A stretch of 64,000 nt of DNA from Amaurobius ferox (lineage: Eukaryota > Arthropoda > Arachnida > Araneae > Amaurobiidae): NCBI GenBank assembly GCA_951213105.1, contig OX578152.1:67992727-68056726 (forward strand). Reading direction: 5' to 3'. Under the pieces are notes generated by a model that saw nothing but the letters and a program-made list of their open reading frames with translations, did no database searches and was not told the DNA's origin. This document shows, in pieces, positions 45,589 to 56,193 of the stretch; position 1 is the stretch's first letter; each line of letters starts with the position of its first letter. Both the position numbers and the translations under genes were made by a program.

Positions 45589-46170
45589 TAATAAAGGAGG
45601 AAGGTATTATAGTAATAACATAAAGCCAAGGGAATAATAGCAAATGACGTCAGTGGAAATACCTATGCACTTGGGCGTGCCCCCTCTCTGCTGGACTTCT
45701 TTTAACAGCCAAATTGTGACTGTCCTTCATAATGTTCTCGAAGAACGTTAGGATCAGACAGTACACCTTGCTGAATAATATTTATGTTAGCTGAAGGATA
45801 AATTTTTTATTTTCTCATACGTGAAAAATATTGTTCTCTCAAATTTTCGAATTCGAGATTTTGATGGATAAACGCGTTCCAAGGCCTCTCGAATCTGTTT
45901 TGAATACTTTTACGAAAATGTCCAGCTGTGTGTCTGTTAAAAGTGAACACGATGTCTAGGACAAATGTACCTACCGCGAGTAGTGTCGTCAGATTTTATT
46001 TTATTTTATTTTATTTTGGGAGGAGGGCGAGGGGGAGTAACTAAATATATTATTTCCCATTTCTCCAAATATTATTTCTACGAACTTCAATGGGTTCTGC
46101 TCCCTTGGTGACACCAATGGTCTCTAAAATACCAGTATACCGCTATATTAAAGATACATTTTGGAAAAAA
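45589..46170. other. spacer with a decayed B-type fragment
   Basis: 45835-45960 resembles B (TTCGAATTCGAGATTTTGA, CAAGGCCTCTCGAATC). A TTTTA pentamer run lies at 45998-46018. The rest is unassigned. Confidence 0.4.
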
Positions 46171-47098
46171 AAAATCTGATGTGGGCAACACATGACTTTC
46201 CTTATATAATGCAATGAATTTACTACTTTTACAGTAAAAAAAATCTGATGTGAACAACACATGACTTTCCTTATATAATGCAATGAATTTACTACTTTTA
46301 CAGTTAAAAAAATGTTATTCTTATAGTAGATACTTATATTCTTTCCAAGATATTGAATTTTCTTCAATTAGTCGTCATTTTCATTGATTTATCGTCATTT
46401 TTATCAATTTGGCCAGAATTTTTGTTAATTTGGCAACAATTAAAAATGTCGCCAAGTTGGCGACATTCCGACAAATTCGTCGCCAAAATCTCGGCAAGCG
46501 TTATGGACGGAGAAATAAGTTATTCTTATAGCAGATAAATGACTATTGGCGTTCAAATATAAAAGTATTACTCAAAGTATCTTTTTTCATGAATGGAACG
46601 TTGCGTAACTTTGCGAAATATTTCTTTTATTTCATAACTTTTTGATATTTTTTTTTAAAAATGTGCAATATCTCGAGAACGGTTCATGTTAGCGTTCTAA
46701 AATTTATGTCAATAGTTTTCTAATGAAAAATTACATAAGAAATGTCTATTTGCGTAACTTTATTAGCGGTTTTGATTTTTTGACGATTTTTTCAAAATTT
46801 CAATCGAAAATTTAGCGGGGATCTGATCATCCGATTGCGTATAAAAACAATAGGCTTCCAGTGTTTACGGATTGTGATTTTTGTACCAAATTTCGTTCGA
46901 ATCGGTCCATTCGTTCGTTAGTTATCGTCTCCACATACTCACTGACACACACACACACACACACACACAGACATCCCTTCAAAAATGTTTGATTCGTGAT
47001 CAGGGATGCTTGAAACGTGCTCTCCCGTCGAAAACTCGAATTCGAGTTTTCGACCCCGTCACAATACTTTCCTTATATATTATGCATATAAGGAAAGT
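46171..47098 (-). mobile_element. family A element A7, with terminal duplication and internal deletion
   Basis: The first about 70 bp of the left end (AATCTGATGTG...ACTTTTACAGT) is present twice in tandem (46172 and 46240). The block between GAATGGAACG and the TTTCTTTTATT region is deleted near 46598. The right end is the usual hairpin (47069-47098). Confidence 0.88.
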
Positions 47099-47593
47099 AA
47101 AAATATTTCCTAATGAGAAACATGTTCACTTTTCATATGTAATACCATGCGATAAATTGGGTAACATCATTCTCGTTGATCTAGCTCGTTCCATTCATGA
47201 AGAAAGATACTTTGAGTAATACTTTTGTATTTGAGCACCAATAGTCATTTATCTGCTGTAAGAATAACTTATTTCTTCGTCCATAACGCTTGGTGAGATT
47301 TTGGCGACGAATCTGGTGTAATGTCGCCAACTTGGCGACTTTTTAAAATGTTGCTAAATTAACGAAAAACTCGCCAAATGGATAAAAATGACGCTAAATC
47401 AATGACGACTCATTAATGATGACAACATGGAAAATGACGACATGGAAAATGACGACTCATTGACGCAAATTCTATATCTTGGAAAGAAAATATAAATAAT
47501 TACTATAAAAATAATGTATTTTTTTTACTGTAAAAATAGTAAATTCATTGCATTATATAAGGAAAGTCATGTGCTGCCCACATTAGATTTTTT
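47099..47593 (+). mobile_element. family A element A8, 5'-truncated, inverted against A7
   Basis: Starts at ATATTTCCTAATGAGAAACA, i.e. in the A middle, and runs through GGCGA words (47297-47345) to CATGTGCTGCCCACATTAGA plus Ts. The block it begins with is the one missing from A7. Confidence 0.85.
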
Positions 47594-47747
47594 AGTTTAG
47601 TTTTCACTTTCGAAAGTTTTAGTTTAAAAGTTAGATTTTCGTATTTTACCATTCATCTCATGCTCCGCTAATTTCTGTCATTGAAGTTCATGGCTCGGAA
47701 CTAATAAATTGCTTTTGAAACAGAAAGTGAAAATAAAATTTCATATT

Positions 47748-48225
47748 GTTACAAACGTGTGGAAGTGTGACTGCACCAGACGGTGAAACACACGTACAGG
47801 CAACCTTTCCTATGACGTGAATCTAGGGCTGCCAGATGCTGAAATTCCGAAAAGGGTTGCCAGACTTAGCGATTTATCGCCAATTTGGCGATATTTTGCC
47901 ACTTCTCGAAGGTTACAGAAACACCTCGAAATAACAAATATAAAACGAGATATGAGAGATTTCCAGAAGTGTCTATGAAAGGAGTCATCACTCAGTCGGA
48001 GAGCAGTTGACGTGATACGAGCTACATTGAATTGTGATATTCATCAATGTTTTGAGAATAGTAGCTGCTGTTTTGTGAAATTAGCGGAGCATTTAAGTGC
48101 TGTTTTATTGTATGACGTTCTTGTTCACGCTGTGCTTGTAAATAAACGTGTTAGTTATCCAGAAATTTGGGTTTATTCTTGTATCTTGCGCATACGTCCA
48201 CGATTCCAGAGAATACGTCCTAACA
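47748..48225 (+). mobile_element. solo LTR, probably gypsy/Ty3-type
   Basis: A 478-bp unit with perfect TGTTA...TAACA ends, flanked by the 4-bp duplication ATAT (47744-47747 and 48226-48229). It holds a TATAAAA-like box (ATATAAAACG near 47938) and a poly(A) signal AATAAA (48141-48146), in the order expected for U3-R-U5. No internal retroviral-type genes follow, so it is a solo LTR. The plus ORF 48012-48296 crosses the LTR end and is not a gene. The orientation comes from the TATA and poly(A) order. Confidence 0.75.
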
Positions 48226-48299
48226 ATATGCTTTTTTCAAACGCTTGCGTCCAATTTAAGTCAAAATTTAAGAGCACACTTCCAATATTAAAATAATTC

Positions 48300-48552
48300 T
48301 ATATTCCAAAAATTTGCAAAAATTATTTTTAAAATCTACAAAATTTGAAAATCGCAAATTTTATAGCACTCAAAGTCTAGACCGAAAGCCCGAGATATCG
48401 TTCGCAGAAGACCGACGAAAGAAATTTTTCGCATACGAGCAGAACCGACTGCTCGATAAATTGAATTCAAAAATGTCGAAAATTCGGCCGAATCCTCGTT
48501 AATCCGAAATCTTGCTCTATGCGGAATCATTATACGCGGGTTTTTACAGTAT
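48300..48552 (-). mobile_element. possible Tigger/pogo-like fragment
   Basis: On the minus strand from 48550: CTGTAAAAACCCGCGTATAA, TGATTCCGCATAGAG, GGATTAACGAGGATTCGG resembles Tc1/mariner-pogo terminal sequence next to a TA. The other terminus is not found. Confidence 0.35.
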
Positions 48553-48976
48553 TTACTATAGGTGTGATGGGGAAAAGGTTGCGAAGCATCGCGATTTGGA
48601 GAATACCGCATGGGCACGAGAGTAAATAAATGACCTGCGTAGTAGAATGCGCAGAAGCGTAAGTGCATACGTAAGTTTTACCATAGCGGGTAATGGTAAA
48701 CTGACGATGATAACAAATAAATATGACCCATCAAACATCGACATTGATCTTTGTGCTGAAAATAAGTTATTTAGAAAACTTGAGTAACAATATATGTTTC
48801 AATTTTCATCTACTGAAATGTACTATAAGTGATTTTAAGTGAATGTACATACACTACAACTCATTTTTCCAGCAGTCACTAGCAAGCGTTCTGTAGATGT
48901 GTATACAGCAAATTCTACAGTATATGCGAGCGAGAACGGAAGGTGCATAATGATTGAAAAAGAAAAAAAAAACAAG
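48553..48976. other. unassigned spacer
   Basis: No gene or repeat recognised. Confidence 0.35.
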
Positions 48977-49863
48977 AAAGATAAATCATGCATAAAGCAT
49001 TGATTATGGAACACTTTCCAACTTCAGTGCAATTTTATTTAAACATCTCTAAAATGCGATACATTCATCGGTAATATTTTAAAAATTATCACAATACTAC
49101 ATTAATTTATTATATTTGAAAACTTAAAGCTTCATCGAAAAAAATAAACTTCATTCAAATGGCGGCATTCAAATGTAAATTGCCTGGATTAAACATCTCT
49201 AAAATGCGATACATACCTCGGTAATATTTTTAAAATTATCATAATACTGCAATAATTTATCATATTTGAAAACTTCATCGAAAACAAATGAAATTTATTC
49301 AAATGACGTTATCGAAATATAGCACGCCTGTCACTCTCTATAAAAGAAGCATTTCATTCATAAACATTTTTCCATTCATTTCATTCAACACAATACTATA
49401 ATAATTTATTTTATTTAAAAACTTGAGACCATATAGAGGTACAAGTAATTAAACTCTATGCTTAACTTCATCGTAAACATCCTGCTTCTCTCTGTAAAAT
49501 CAATGAATATTTCATTCATATCAGCTGTACTGCAGACTCCATGAGTTAAATAATTTTGCGTTAAAGAAATGTAGCAATTCTTATACAATTCATTCTATAT
49601 ATTTTGCTGTTTACATTTTTCATAAATGAAAAGTAGATTTCGTTGTAGAAATAATCAAAGTTGGATGATCATTTAAACTCAAATATATTGTAATTGCGTT
49701 GTTTCAGCATGTAGATGCACATAATTTAAGCAAAAATAAAGCGGTTTCAGGACGGATACAACACTCAATATTATACCATGGTGCAATATATCACGATTTT
49801 GAGACAAGATGGATGTCATATTTTATTTTGAAGTGGATCACGTGATCTCTTCATATAATGGTC

Positions 49864-49878
49864 ACATGATCGCTTCAT
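49864..49878. repeat. 15-bp target-site duplication, left
   Basis: ACATGATCGCTTCAT, identical to 50640-50654. Removing 49879-50654 restores the family C sequence CTTCATATGAAAAGTGTAAT. Confidence 0.93.
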
Positions 49879-49879
49879 G

Positions 49880-49998
49880 GCCAACGGCCCTACCGTGCTG
49901 AAAACACCGGTTCTCGTTAGATCACCGAAGTCAAGCAGCATCGGACGCGGTTAATACTTGGGTGGGTGACCACCTGGGACACCGCGTGCTGTTGGCAA
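49880..49998 (+). rRNA. 5S rRNA sequence 1 (head of a retroposed composite)
   Basis: About 119 nt with the animal 5S layout: GCCAACGGCCCTACC 5' end, GTTCTCGTTAGATCACCGAA, GTCAAGCAGCATCGG (A-box region), GGGTGGGTGACCACCTGGG (box C region) and GTGCTGTTGGC 3' end that pairs with the 5' end. It starts one base after the left target duplication. It is followed directly by a SINE body and not by a T-run, so it is a 5S-derived SINE head, not an ordinary 5S gene. A covariance search would still call it 5S. AATACTTGG and GGGACACC differ from the second copy. Confidence 0.88.
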
Positions 49999-50201
49999 CT
50001 TTCGGACGCGGTAGCCCGGTGGTTTGCGCTCTGGATTTGCACGCTGCCACAACTGCCGCCGTGTGGATCCGTAAGTCCTTCTGAGAGGTTGGTGGTAGGG
50101 GAAGGAGGGTACGGTCCCTGTGGATGCCTCCCCCACTGGGTTCCGGTCTAAATTGGGTGGCACTTCCCGGCCGTCTAAACAGTTACCTTACACCTTTCTG
50201 G
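49999..50201 (+). repeat. SINE body 1, box B deleted, 3'-truncated
   Basis: Aligns to the SINE at 2421-2700 from GCGGTAGCCCGGTGG onward but lacks the about 25 bases holding box B (GGTTCGATTCC). It also lacks about 30 bases after GCCGCCGTG. It ends at CACCTTTCTG where the second 5S begins, missing the last part of the body. Confidence 0.88.
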
Positions 50202-50320
50202 GCCAACGGCCGTACCGTGCTGAAAATACCGGTTCTCGTTAGATCACCGAAGTCAAGCAGCATCGGGCGCGGTTAGTACTTGGTGGGTGACCACCTCGGA
50301 ACACCGCGTGCTGTTGGCCA
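50202..50320 (+). rRNA. 5S rRNA sequence 2 (internal head of the composite)
   Basis: Same layout as the first copy with GCCGTACC, GAAAATACC, CATCGGGCGCGGTTAGTAC, one G fewer in TTGGTGGGTGACC, and CACCTCGGAACACC. It is embedded between two SINE bodies. Internal control-region sequence is largely kept, so Pol III factor binding is possible, but transcription would read into the SINE. Confidence 0.88.
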
Positions 50321-50639
50321 TCTCGGGTGCGGTATCCCCGTGGTTTGCGCGCTAGATTTGCACGCTACCACAAATGCCGCCGTGTTCATGCGGAGTACGA
50401 TCACGTTAAACATGTGGGTCCGTAAGTCCTTCCGAGAGGTTGGTGGTAGGGGAAGGAGGGTACGGTCCCTGTGGATGCCTCCCCCACTGGGTTCCGGTCT
50501 AAATTGGGTGGCACTTCCCGGCCGTCCATACAGTTACCTTACACCTTTCTGGTAGGTCGGACGGTCTGGGTCTCAACAACAACAACAACAACAACCTTAC
50601 ACCTTTCTGGCAGGTCGGACGGTCTGGGTCTCAACAACA
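50321..50639 (+). repeat. SINE body 2, box B deleted, duplicated 3' end with CAA tail
   Basis: Shares the box B deletion with body 1 but keeps the TTCATGCGGAGTACGATCAC segment and the full 3' part. The last about 45 bases (CCTTACACCTTTCTGG...GGTCTGGGTCTC) occur twice, separated and followed by (CAA)n. It ends at the right target duplication. Confidence 0.9.
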
Positions 50640-50654
50640 ACATGATCGCTTCAT
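50640..50654. repeat. 15-bp target-site duplication, right
   Basis: ACATGATCGCTTCAT, identical to 49864-49878. Confidence 0.93.
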
Positions 50655-50998
50655 ATGAAAAGTGTAATTATTATTTTAATTTTTATTTAAAAAACTACTG
50701 AATATATTTTGCTGAAATTTTTTTTATATATTTTATGAGATAATTTGAATATTTCCTAAAATTTTCGAAGCAAATTGTGAATTTTAAATTCGCTTAAAAA
50801 ATGTTTGAAAAATTAGGTCCCATAGGATTCAATGTATTTGATTTTTTCAACCTGGGTTTAATCCAAAACTAACTGGGTGATATTATTCATTTATATTCCC
50901 GTAGGTCCCACAGACCGTCTGAAAAACATACTAAAATTTCATTTTGATAAAGTCATTTTTACGGCAGTTATCGGGCTAACTATGTTGTAAAGTGTTAA

Positions 50999-51392
50999 AA
51001 AAAATCTCGTGTATATATTTTATTGAAAGTGAATATTTTTTTTTTTCCGGTAAATTAAAAATATTTATAAAAGAAGATAATTCAGATATATCATATTAAA
51101 ATTAGGGGATTATAGATTTCTAAAAAAAACCCATTTCAATACAGAAATAACGAAAATTTCCCTGCTGCTAAACATACCGAGTATTTTGCTTTGGAAACTT
51201 AAAGGCAAAATTATCCCTGTGATGTCACGTATCAATGCTCTATACTAAGGCTCTTATTTATACAAGAGCCTTACTCTATATAATCTAAGCGCTATTAAGA
51301 ACTTTAAAGAACAAGAATACACTTTCAGCTGTCTTTCCCAAGACGTTTTCATGTTACAGAATGAAGAATTTTATGAGATAAAATATTTTGCA
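50999..51392. other. AT-rich spacer
   Basis: Nothing recognised. The segment from 51370 resembles 57739-57770. Confidence 0.35.
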
Positions 51393-52175
51393 TTAAGGGT
51401 GAGCGTCAGTAAATTTTCTGCCCTATCCGCGCTTTGTTAACTTTCGTGGCACACATATTTCGCCGAAATTCTTCTCAAACAGTTGCGAAATATTTTCTTA
51501 TAGATAAAATGCTATGCTTAGATTATATTAAAACTAAATTTAATACCCAATAAAACATAGAATATATGTTTTATTTTAATTTAAAATATTTTTGGTGCTG
51601 CCATCTGTTGTCGTAATTTAATACATACCGACTATTTTTATTTTTTAATGAACATTTTTTAATGTCTATTCCTTCTAATACGCTATTAAATACAACAATA
51701 GATCATATATAATGCTATAATCACGGAAACGTAATTGAACTTGGACTTGAACACAAAGGAACTTGAAGATAAAACTGCAGTCCTCAGTGATGTACATTCA
51801 GATCCTTTATCAAATTTATAGAATGATAAATTACCTTTCCGTGATTGTGGCATTATTATATATAATCTGTTGTTGTATTTAACACTGTATTAGAAGGAAT
51901 AGATATTTTAAAATGTTCACTAAAAATAAAAAATAATTGGTATGAATTAAATTACGACAACAGATGGCAGCACCAAAAATATTTTGGATTAAAATAAAAA
52001 ATACATTCTTTGTTTTGGGGGGCATCAAATTTAGTTTTAATATAATCTAAGCATTACATTTTATCTTTCAAAAAATATTTCGCAACTGTTTGAGCAGAAT
52101 TTCGGCGAAATATGTGTGCCGCGAAAGTTAACAAAGCGCAGATAGGGCAGAAGATTTACTGACGCTCACCCTTAA
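51393..52175. mobile_element. fold-back element flanked by TTAA
   Basis: Long inverted arms of about 330 bp: GGGTGAGCGTCAGTAAATTT...GGTGCTGCCATCTGTTGTCG and the mirror CGACAACAGATGGCAGCACC...ACTGACGCTCACCC. TTAA stands at both borders (51393-51396 and 52172-52175), as in piggyBac-type targets. About 100 bp of non-repeated centre, no transposase. Confidence 0.82.
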
Positions 52176-53191
52176 AGCAAAATAATAGCTTATTGTCTCA
52201 CAGTTCCTACCCTGCTATCTCATCTGCGTATGCATGTGAACGAACGCCATCTGGCCGTGACCTATGGAACCTCAGATAATACACATATATTTTTAAACTG
52301 CATAATTTTGATGATAAGGAGAGGAAATTTAATGTAAACAACAGGTAACTTTCATTACAAAGTCATTTTTGCATTATATCTTCAACAACACATTAATCTA
52401 AGTTTTATGACATAAAATAACAATATGATGGAATTAAGAATTTTATGAATTTAGATGAATTTATATGAATTCATATGAATTAAGATTTAAGAACTTATCA
52501 TATACTTATTTACCATTAGATACTTATACTTATTTACCATTATAGATACACCAATAGATACTTATTTACGATTATAATGGAACAGATACTTATTTGAAAT
52601 TGAATAAATTTTTAATTTTAAAATCAATTTTATTTTCATTTTCCGACGCATTGCATTTTAAATGAGCACCATGTTGCCCCCCCCCCCCCCGCCCGAAAAA
52701 AAAAATAGTGAGTAACACTGCTACTTGCTATAGATTGAATGATGTGAATTCCATTTTTCGCATATTTCGAATGGGAAAACATTGATGTGGAATTTGTATG
52801 GAATGATGGTACAAGGTCAGTGGCACACCGAAGAAAGGTACCAGAGTGTCTTAGCACCATCCGCCCTCATAAAGAAGGGGGGGGGGGGGGGTGCTACAAA
52901 TATTTTCCAAATATTAAGTATTTCTCAAAATTAAAATCAACAACAAAATTTTATTATTTGCTTAATTAAAATTATGTTTTCATTTATATTATGAGATGTC
53001 TATTTCTATACTAGTTACAAATATCTATACTTGTTAAAAGATAGCATAAAATGATCCTATAGAACTCTGAAACGCAATAGTACCAGTAAAATACACCCAG
53101 CTCTCTAGTCTGCTAATTCGAGGTGAGGCAAATGGTGCACCAAGCACAAATCGCCTATATTCTCTAGTATGAGGAGAGTACTTTTTTTTTT
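52176..53191. other. AT-rich spacer with small repeats and homopolymers
   Basis: TACTTATTTACCATTA words repeat at 52502-52580. C- and G-runs lie at 52677-52690 and 52877-52892. No exon supported. Confidence 0.4.
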
Positions 53192-54135
53192 ACTTTCCTT
53201 ATATACATAATGTATGAGGAAAGTATTGTGACGGGGTCGAAAACTCGAAATCGAGTTTTCGACGGGAAAGCACGTTTCAAGCATCCCTGATCACGAATCA
53301 AGCATTTTTGAAGTGATGTCTGTGTGTGTGTCTGTGTGTGTGTGTGCGTCTGTGTGTGTGTCAGTGAGTCTGTGGAGACGATAACTGACGAACGAATGGA
53401 CCGATTCGAACCAAATTTGGTACAAAAATCACAATCCATAAACACTGGAAGCCTATTTTTTTTATACGTAATCGAATGTTCAGAACCCCCCTAAATTTTC
53501 GAATAAAATTTTGAAAAAATCGTCAAAAAATCAAAACCACTAATAAAGTTACGCAAATAGACATTTTTTATGTAATTTTTCATTAGAAAACGATTGACAT
53601 AAATTTTAGAACGCTAACATGAACCGTTCTCGAGATATTGCACATTTTTCAAAAAAATTATTAAAAAGTCATTTAAAATGAAAAAAAAATATTTCCTATT
53701 GAGAAACATGTTCACTTTTCATATGTAGTACCATGCGATAAATTGGGTGACATCATTCTCGTGGATCTAGCTCGTTCCATTCATGAAGAAAGATACTTTC
53801 AGTAATGCTTTTGTATTTGAACGCCAATATTCATTTATCTGCTGTAAGAATAACTTATTTCTTCGTCCGTAATGCTTGGCGAGATTTTGGCGACGAACTT
53901 GGCGGAATGTCGCCAACTTGGCGACTTTTTTTAATGTTGCCAAATTAAGGAAAATCTCGCCAAATGGATGAAAATTACGCTAAATCAATGAAAATGACGA
54001 CTAATTGCCGAAAATTCAATATCTTGGAAAGAATATTAGTATCTACTATAAGAAAAACCTATTTTCTTACTGTAAAAGTAGTAAATTCATTATATTATAT
54101 AAGGAAAGTCATGTGTTGCCCACATCAGATTTTTT
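53192..54135 (+). mobile_element. family A element A9, full length
   Basis: ACTTTCCTTATATACATAAT with TATGAGGAAAGT, the ACGGGGTCGAAAACTCG block, TG tract (53320-53365), GGCGA words (53880-53930), TATATAAGGAAAGTCATGTG and CCCACATCAGA plus T5. Confidence 0.9.
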
Positions 54136-54984
54136 ACATATATGTGTGCCTAGTTAGTGCAGTAAATTGAATACCAAGTTAGATTTAAATGCAAATAAAA
54201 CTCATATACTCAGAAAGTAAAATCACACGATGTGTTATTCCCCTATCGTCATTCACCTGTCTTCTTGGTAGACAAAGGAATGACATTAGAACAGGTGAAT
54301 TACATTTAAACTAGGTTTCCTTTTTAGAAGATAAAACAAATAAAAAGTTAGTTCCAAATAAAAGATTGCAATTAAAGCAAAATAAAATTTTTCTTTTTCT
54401 AATAATATAAAAATTTGCATTTTCTATTTAATTTACTCAAAATAATCGCTGTTATTTTTTTTTTCCTGTTTAAACCAACCATGTTAAAATATAATGCAGA
54501 AAACAGGCTGAAAAATAGAACAAAAGATATTATAACAAGAAAGATGAAAAAGCCCGTTTAGAGAAAATGACCCAGATGAATACCAACAAATGAGTTTGAA
54601 AGTTATAAAAATTAAATCATTAAACAAAATTTACAAGAATCGAACACATTTGATGGATGGAAAAGAGGATAAAAAAATCCCAAGAGAAAAATACAAGAAT
54701 TTACAAGAATTACCGGAAAATTAACAAATGAAAAAAAACAAGTAATTTTAGGACCTGCTATGTTTGCTCCAAAAGCATCAATTGGATTTGAGCCAGATAT
54801 AAGGACATCCATAGCTTTTTGTAGAAAATCTTATGGATGTCGGAAATTTGAAAATAGTTTTCAAGTTTTTTTAAAAATAATTAATGAGCTCAAGAAAAGA
54901 GTTTGGGGTCTAAGGGTATTGAACAACAGCCATTGGTTCATTATGAGATGGATCCACGTGCTCCTCAGAGATGTGCAGTTTTAA
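54136..54984. other. AT-rich spacer
   Basis: No shared repeat recognised. The 54760-54984 plus frame has no domain. Confidence 0.35.
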
Positions 54985-54991
54985 TGATTTT

Positions 54992-55810
54992 GGGGAGGGA
55001 GGGGAACTTCTCCTCATCTAGTTGTGGGAGTGGAGCTGTTGAATTTGAGGTTTTAGGTCGATTTCCCTCCTGAAAATGTTTACGATGCCAGAGGTTTGAG
55101 AAGCAATGGCAAACATTAACAGGGTTATCCCCATTGCAATTCTCAAACTTGGCCGGAGAATATCTGCATATGTAACAATCACTAGTGAGATGACCATCAT
55201 CACGTAGGCACTTTGGGGGGCAATTTGCAACATTCAGAGCTGTGGATGAAAAATCGACAGTTACAACACATTTTAAATCCTCTTAACCTGAAGGCCTGAA
55301 CCTTCACTGTCCTGAAGAGGCGTGCAAGTTTAATGCTGTACAATTCAGTGAATAAAACATAAATATTATTCCAATTTCCAGCCCGCTCAAGGCAGACCAG
55401 GGAAATTGGGGCGATTTTCTTATTTCTTCTACTCCTTAGTTGAGAAATTCTTATTGGCCTGAATCCTTCCAAAGCAATGACCTTTTTAAGTTGTTCAAGG
55501 TGGGGTGGGTGTTTGTGGGAAATCTTTTAATAGTTAACTCTTTTAGCCTATCCTTTTTTAGGTGTAGGGAAATGAAAGGGATTTTAGATTTGGGTAAGTG
55601 ATCTTGAATTCTTCTGTAATTATCAACAGACCCAGGAGAAATCTTGATCACTCTACTCATAAGCCGGCCCTCTATTTTTGAGTTAAGGATTTGATTTAGT
55701 TTCGTTAATGAGATTGAGGATTGATTTAGTTTCGTTAATGAGATTGAGGATTGAGGACTCGATATGCAACGCTGCATCCAACAATGAGCAGAAAGTTTAA
55801 TGGTGTCCAA
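54992..55810 (-). pseudogene. LINE ORF1 (jockey-type, PRE_C2HC plus zinc knuckles), frameshifted
   Basis: Three minus-strand frames join into one decayed ORF1-like protein. 55451-55810 carries VIKISPGSVDNYRRIQDHL, KIPFISLHLKKDRLKEL and TIKRFPTNTHPTL, the layout of the PRE_C2HC domain in jockey-type nucleic-acid-binding proteins. 55200-55472 carries RPIRISQLRSRRNKKIAPIS, LVCLERAGNWNNIYVL and a broken first zinc knuckle. In a third frame 55210-54992 reads PKCLRDDGHLTSDC, YSPAKFENCNGDNPVNVC and FPSLPKII before TGA. At least two frameshifts are needed and several Cys are lost. A 30-bp in-frame tandem duplication lies at about 55690-55752. The ORF2 reverse transcriptase is not seen downstream. Family knowledge: ORF1 packages LINE RNA. 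This copy is dead. Confidence 0.75.
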
Positions 55811-55922
55811 TCTTACATATCAGCTATATTTATATATCCACAAGCTTTATATGCTTGCTCATTATACATAACACAGTTTATATCTGGCAATTAGAAATGC
55901 TGTATCTGTGGCTGGAATAGAA

Positions 55923-56193
55923 ATATGTGATCAGCACATGACTTTCCCTGCACAATGCAAGTACTTTATTTCTTTCAATGCGAAATCATGATGGACAAAA
56001 TCCAAGGCACAATATTTTGAACGTTGAGAAGTGCACTGCACTGACATTTGGAACTTTTCTGCATGACAACATGTAACATTGTTTTGAAGTACCAAATTAG
56101 CTTATATTTCGCACAAATATAACTTGACAAATGGAAATACTGCTAACATCTAATAAGCAATATATACTCCATTACATTAAAATATATTAATTA
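55923..56193. repeat. A/B-type end fragment
   Basis: AGCACATGACTTTCCCTGCA, TTTCTTTCAATGCGAAATCA and ATGATGGACAAA resemble the inverted 3' end of old A/B elements (compare 11947-12030). Confidence 0.45.

Larger units (their letters stand above)
48977..50998 (-). mobile_element. family C element C5, host of the 5S-SINE insertion
   Basis: 3' hairpin (AAATCATGC...GCATTGATT) and GGAACACTTTCCAAC at the left. It has a duplicated GCGATACAT block, TTCAACCTGGGTTTAATCC, and an end TATGTTGTAAAGTGTT. The (GACA)n and one hairpin arm are deleted near 50978. It is interrupted at 49879-50639. Confidence 0.8.

Noticed and set aside
48012..48296. 94-codon plus ORF
   Set aside because: Lies mostly in a solo LTR and crosses its border.
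49880..50320. Two functional 5S rRNA genes in tandem
   Set aside because: A single 15-bp TSD pair encloses both, the spacers are SINE bodies, and no T-run terminator follows either copy.
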